From Streptomyces liangshanensis (lineage in GTDB: Bacteria > Actinomycetota > Actinomycetes > Streptomycetales > Streptomycetaceae): 64,000 bases of DNA. Under the pieces are notes generated by a model. The model did no database searches. It was not told where the DNA came from and worked only from the letters and a program-made list of their open reading frames with translations. Of this stretch, positions 60,694 to 64,000 are shown piece by piece; positions within the stretch are counted from its first letter, which is position 1, and every line of letters starts with the position of its first letter. A program made the position numbers and the translations under genes. The stretch is from NCBI RefSeq assembly GCF_011694815.1, contig NZ_CP050177.1:7447501-7511500 (forward strand), in the 5' to 3' direction.

Positions 60694-61800
60694 ATGAGGA
60701 CGGGCACCGGCATCCGGGCACTGACGTCCCGGTGGACCGTGGTGGTGCCGCTGATCGCGGTGGTCGCCCTCGTGTTCAGCTGGGGGCGCGACGTGCCGCC
60801 CTGGGCCGTCGGGCTGATCGCCCTCTGCCTCGCGGGAGCCGTGCTCGCCGCCGTCCACCACGCCGAGGTCGTCGCCCACCGGGTCGGCGAACCGTTCGGC
60901 TCCCTCGTCCTCGCCGTCGCGGTGACGATCATCGAGGTCGCGCTCATCGTCACCCTGATGATCGACGGAGGCCCCAAGACCGCCACCCTCGCCCGGGACA
61001 CCGTCTTCGCCGCCGTCATGATCACCTGCAACGGCATTCTCGGCCTGTGCCTGCTCGTCGGCGCGCTGCGCAGCAGGACCGCCGTGTTCAACGCGCAGGG
61101 CACCGGCGCCGCGCTCGCCACCGTCGCGACCCTGGCGACCCTCACCCTGGTCTTCCCGACCTTCACCACCAGCCGGCCAGGACCCCAGTTCTCGCCCGAG
61201 CAGCTGGCCTTCGCCGCCGTCGCCTCGCTGATCCTGTACGGGCTGTTCGTCGCCGTACAGACCGTCCGCCACCGCGACTACTTCCTGCCCGTCACCCAGG
61301 AGGGTGATCTCCAGCAGGAGGACACCCACGCCCCGCTGCCCACCCGCCGCGAGACCACCGTGAGCCTGGTGCTGCTCCTCGTGGCGCTGATCGCCGTCGT
61401 CGGGGACGCGAAGGCCGTCTCGCCCACCGTCGAGTCCGGGGTGGAGTCGGCGGGGCTGCCGCACGCCGTCGTGGGAGTGGTGATCGCCCTGCTGGTGCTG
61501 CTGCCCGAGACGATCGCCGCCGTCCGGGCCGCCCGCCACGAGCGCGTGCAGACCAGCCTGAACCTGGCCCTCGGATCGGCGATGGCGAGCATCGGGCTGA
61601 CCGTCCCCGCGATCGCCTTCGCCACGATCTGGCTGGACGGACCGCTGGTGCTCGGGCTCAACGCCGTCCACATGGTGCTGCTCGCCCTGACCGTCGTGGT
61701 CGGCGCGCTGACCGTGGCGCCCGGCCGGGCCACGCTGCTCCAGGGCGGGGTGCACCTGGGGATCTTCGCCGCGTTCGTGTTCCTGGCGATCAGCCCCTGA
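60694..61800 (+). CDS. chaA: ChaA-type Ca2+(Na+)/H+ antiporter
   Basis: 368 residues from ATG at 60694; GTG three codons upstream is possible. CaCA family with two halves of about five helices. The alpha repeats are seen in VAVTIIEVALIVTLMIDGGPKTATLARDTVFAAVMITCNGILGLCLLVGALR and VIALLVLLPETIAAVRAARHERVQTSLNLALGSAMASIGLTVPAIA, each with the conserved Glu. An acidic loop (QEGDLQQEDTHAP) separates them. Exchanges Ca2+, Na+ or K+ for H+ at the membrane. It is divergent from the serine hydrolase. Confidence 0.9.
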   Translation: MRTGTGIRALTSRWTVVVPLIAVVALVFSWGRDVPPWAVGLIALCLAGAVLAAVHHAEVVAHRVGEPFGSLVLAVAVTIIEVALIVTLMIDGGPKTATLARDTVFAAVMITCNGILGLCLLVGALRSRTAVFNAQGTGAALATVATLATLTLVFPTFTTSRPGPQFSPEQLAFAAVASLILYGLFVAVQTVRHRDYFLPVTQEGDLQQEDTHAPLPTRRETTVSLVLLLVALIAVVGDAKAVSPTVESGVESAGLPHAVVGVVIALLVLLPETIAAVRAARHERVQTSLNLALGSAMASIGLTVPAIAFATIWLDGPLVLGLNAVHMVLLALTVVVGALTVAPGRATLLQGGVHLGIFAAFVFLAISP

Positions 61801-61830
61801 GGACGCGCGGCCGGAGGCCCCCGCCCCCGC

Positions 61831-63114
61831 TCAGCCCCTGAGGTCCACGATCCGCCTGATCTTCCCCACCGAACGCTCCAGCGTCTCCGGATCGACGATC
61901 TCCACCTCCACGGACACCCCGATGCCGTCCTTCACGCCCGCCGCGATCGCCCGCGCCGCGTCCTCGCGGGCCCCGGGACCGGTCTGCGCGCGCGCCTCGG
62001 CCCGTACCGTCAGCGCGTCCATCCGCCCCTCGCGGGTCAGCCGCAGCTGGAAGTGCGGGGCGACCCCCGGCGTACGGAGCACGATCTCCTCGATCTGGGT
62101 GGGGAAGAGGTTCACCCCGCGCAGGATCACCATGTCGTCGGTGCGGCCCGTGACCTTCTCCATCCGCCGGAAGGTCCGCGCCGTCCCCGGCAGCAGCCGG
62201 GTGAGGTCGCGCGTCCGGTAGCGGATCACCGGCATCGCCTCCTTCGTCAGCGAGGTGAACACCAGCTCACCCTCCTCGCCGTCCGGCAGCACCTCGCCGG
62301 TGAACGGGTCCACGACCTCCGGGTAGAAGTGGTCCTCCGAGATGTGCAGCCCGTCCTTGGTCTCCACGCACTCGAACGACACCCCGGGGCCCATCACCTC
62401 GGACAACCCGTAGATGTCGACCGCGTCGATCGCGAACCGCTCCTCGATCTCCCGCCGCATCTCCTCCGTCCACGGCTCGGCGCCGAAGATCCCCACCCGC
62501 AGCGAGGTCGTCCGGGGATCGACGCCCTGGCGCTCGAACTCGTCGAGCAGCGTCAGCATGTACGACGGGGTCACCATGATGATCTCGGGCTCGAAGTCCT
62601 GGATCAGCCGGACCTGCCGGGCCGTCATGCCACCGGACGCGGGGATGACCGTGCAGCCGAGCCGCTCCGCGCCGTAGTGCGCCCCGAGGCCGCCGGTGAA
62701 CAGCCCGTACCCGTACGCCACGTGCACCTTGTGCCCCGGGCGCCCGCCGGCCGCGCGGATCGCGCGGGCGACCAGGTCCGCCCAGGTGTCCAGGTCCTTT
62801 TCGGTGTACCCGACGACCGTGGGCCGCCCCGTGGTGCCGCTGGACGCGTGGATCCGCCGTACCTCCGACTGTTCGACGGCGAACATCCCGAAGGGGTAGT
62901 TGTCCCGCAGATCGGCCTTCGCGGTGAAGGGGAAGCGGGCCAGGTCGGCGAGGGAGTGGCAGTCCTCCGGCCGCAGGCCCGCCCGGTCGAAGGCCTGCCG
63001 GTAGAAGGGGACGTGGTCGTACGCGTGCCGCAGGGTGGCCCGCAGGCGCGCCAGCTGGAGTACGGCCAGCTCCTCGCGGCCGAGCTGCTCCGCCGCGTCC
63101 AGCAGAGGTGTCAT
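61831..63114 (-). CDS. paaK: Phenylacetate-CoA ligase
   Basis: 427 residues from ATG at 63114. AMP-forming acyl-CoA synthetase of the PaaK group: RIHASSGTTGRPTVVGYTEKDLDTW (P-loop), VHVAYGYGLFTGGLGAHYGAERLGCTVIP, YGLSEVMGPGVSFEC, YRTRDLTRLLPG, TGRTDDMVILRGVNLFPTQIEE and C-terminal GKIRRIVDLRG with the catalytic Lys. Converts phenylacetate, ATP and CoA to phenylacetyl-CoA, first step of phenylacetate breakdown. The other paa genes (paaABCDE) are absent in the window. A TetR-like palindrome lies upstream. Confidence 0.93.
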   Translation of the reverse strand: MTPLLDAAEQLGREELAVLQLARLRATLRHAYDHVPFYRQAFDRAGLRPEDCHSLADLARFPFTAKADLRDNYPFGMFAVEQSEVRRIHASSGTTGRPTVVGYTEKDLDTWADLVARAIRAAGGRPGHKVHVAYGYGLFTGGLGAHYGAERLGCTVIPASGGMTARQVRLIQDFEPEIIMVTPSYMLTLLDEFERQGVDPRTTSLRVGIFGAEPWTEEMRREIEERFAIDAVDIYGLSEVMGPGVSFECVETKDGLHISEDHFYPEVVDPFTGEVLPDGEEGELVFTSLTKEAMPVIRYRTRDLTRLLPGTARTFRRMEKVTGRTDDMVILRGVNLFPTQIEEIVLRTPGVAPHFQLRLTREGRMDALTVRAEARAQTGPGAREDAARAIAAGVKDGIGVSVEVEIVDPETLERSVGKIRRIVDLRG

Positions 63115-63205
63115 GACGTGGTTCTCCCCGGTCGAACGGCGAACGGTGAACGGCGGACTCCGGCAGGGCGCGCCGGGACGGCGGTCCCGGGGTGCCCGAA
63201 CCGGA

Positions 63206-63223
63206 CGACCGATCATTCGGTCG
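63206..63223. promoter_or_regulatory. Palindrome upstream of paaK
   Basis: CGACCGA, TCAT, TCGGTCG (63206-63223) is a perfect 7-bp inverted repeat 92 bases before the paaK start. It resembles TetR-family sites with ACCGA/TCGGT arms, as in PaaR-type regulators of phenylacetate genes. The regulator is not in the window. Confidence 0.55.
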
Positions 63224-63331
63224 ACCGGTCCCGGATCAGTAATTCAGGAGTGCTCCCGGGCGTCAAGAGGTGTGTTCACCCGGCGCGGAACGCCGTTGGC
63301 ACGATCGGCGCGGGACCGGGAGGATCGGACC

Positions 63332-64000
63332 ATGCCGACATTCAGCGCGTACGACGGGACGGAACTCGCCTACCACCTGGCGGGCGGGGGCGAGCCGCTG
63401 CTGTGCCTGCCCGGCGGCCCCATGCGGGCGTCGGAGTACCTCGGCGACCTGGGAGGGCTGACCGCCTACCGGCGGCTGGTCCTGCTCGACCTGCGGGGTA
63501 CGGGGGACTCGGCGGTCCCGGCGGACCGCTCGACGTACCGCTGCGACCGGCAGGTCGACGACGTGGAGGCGCTGCGCGCGCACCTCGGGCTGGAACGGGT
63601 CGACCTGCTCGGCCACTCGGCGTCCGGCAGCCTGGCGGTCCTCTACGCGGCGCGGTACCCGGACCGGGTGCGCTCGCTCACCCTGGTGACGCCGGTCGTC
63701 CCGGCGGTCGGGATCGAGCCGATGGCGGAGGACCGGCGCGAGGCGATGGCGCTGCGCCGTACCGAGCCCTGGTACGCGGCGGGTGTCGCGGCCCACGAGG
63801 AGATCGAGGCCGGCCGGGCATCGCCCGGGGCGTGGGCGGCCGTCACGCCCTTCAACTACGGGCGCTGGGACGACGCGGCGCGGGCCTACTCCGCCGCGTC
63901 CGACGGCCAGATCAACGCGGAGGCGGCGGCCGCGTACGCCGGGGAGGGCGCGTTCGACCCGGCCGCGACCCGGGCCGCGCTGCGCGGGCTGGACGTACCG
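63332..64000 (+). CDS. Alpha/beta hydrolase (proline iminopeptidase-like), 3' end missing
   Basis: The gene runs off the right edge after 223 codons. ATG at 63332 has GGGAGGATCGGACC upstream. Alpha/beta-hydrolase fold: PLLCLPGGPMRASEYL (oxyanion region), RLVLLDLRGTGDS, and nucleophile elbow LLGHSASGS with the catalytic Ser. The DLRGTGDS and GGPM pattern is typical of proline iminopeptidase/epoxide hydrolase relatives. Catalytic Asp and His would lie beyond the window. Divergent from paaK, it may share that promoter region. Confidence 0.85.
   Translation, partial: MPTFSAYDGTELAYHLAGGGEPLLCLPGGPMRASEYLGDLGGLTAYRRLVLLDLRGTGDSAVPADRSTYRCDRQVDDVEALRAHLGLERVDLLGHSASGSLAVLYAARYPDRVRSLTLVTPVVPAVGIEPMAEDRREAMALRRTEPWYAAGVAAHEEIEAGRASPGAWAAVTPFNYGRWDDAARAYSAASDGQINAEAAAAYAGEGAFDPAATRAALRGLDVP

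Overview
The window is very GC-rich. It uses many GTG starts, has long antisense shadow ORFs and purine-rich ribosome binding sites, and carries families typical of Streptomyces (DUF5133, DUF6479, DUF6328, an LAETG-anchored surface protein, bacterial nitric oxide synthase, a TTA codon in a non-core gene). It reads as a chromosomal segment of a Streptomyces or close relative. I see no tRNA, rRNA, CRISPR array, insertion sequence or prophage.

Layout. 1-6.7 kb: end of a YcnI-type protein, a DUF5133 protein, a ClpX-like ATPase divergent from a TetR regulator across an inverted repeat, and two flavin monooxygenases behind a short leader peptide of the cysteine/sulfur type. 6.7-20.8 kb: LRV-repeat protein with a cysteine cluster and TTA codon, secreted protease, TMEM165/GDT1 transporter behind a yybP-ykoY Mn2+ riboswitch, nitric oxide synthase, stress proteins, NAD kinase, HAD and PHP (frameshifted) proteins, a sortase substrate and an FUSC transporter. 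21-30.6 kb: energy block with a Mo/W formate dehydrogenase (catalytic, 4Fe-4S and NrfD-like membrane subunits), then a six-gene Mrp antiporter-like operon in the gene order of the Mrp module of archaeal membrane-bound hydrogenase. 30.6-45.2 kb: sigma-factor relic, PPK2, orphan KdpD, universal stress protein, four regulators (three with clear operators), ManD-like enolase, DUF2252 protein, methyltransferase and SGNH hydrolase. 45.2-51.6 kb: molybdate block (molbindin, MerR/TOBE regulator, ModA, fused ModBC), then a LysR regulator and an NAD-dependent formate dehydrogenase. 51.9-64 kb: secreted phospholipase C-like protein, ATP-dependent DNA ligase, Ser/Thr kinase with TPRs, FAD oxidoreductase, serine hydrolase, ChaA-like antiporter, phenylacetate-CoA ligase and the start of an alpha/beta hydrolase.

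How genes may work together. Formate is the clearest theme: a Mo/W-dependent formate dehydrogenase beside a possible ion-pumping module, a metal-free NAD-dependent formate dehydrogenase, and a molybdate sensing and uptake locus directly before the latter. Local regulation is readable in several places: palindromes beside TetR genes, a T-N11-A palindrome before the NAD formate dehydrogenase, a Mn2+ riboswitch and a leader peptide. Degraded genes include a sigma-factor fragment, a regulator-like tail and a frameshifted PHP gene.
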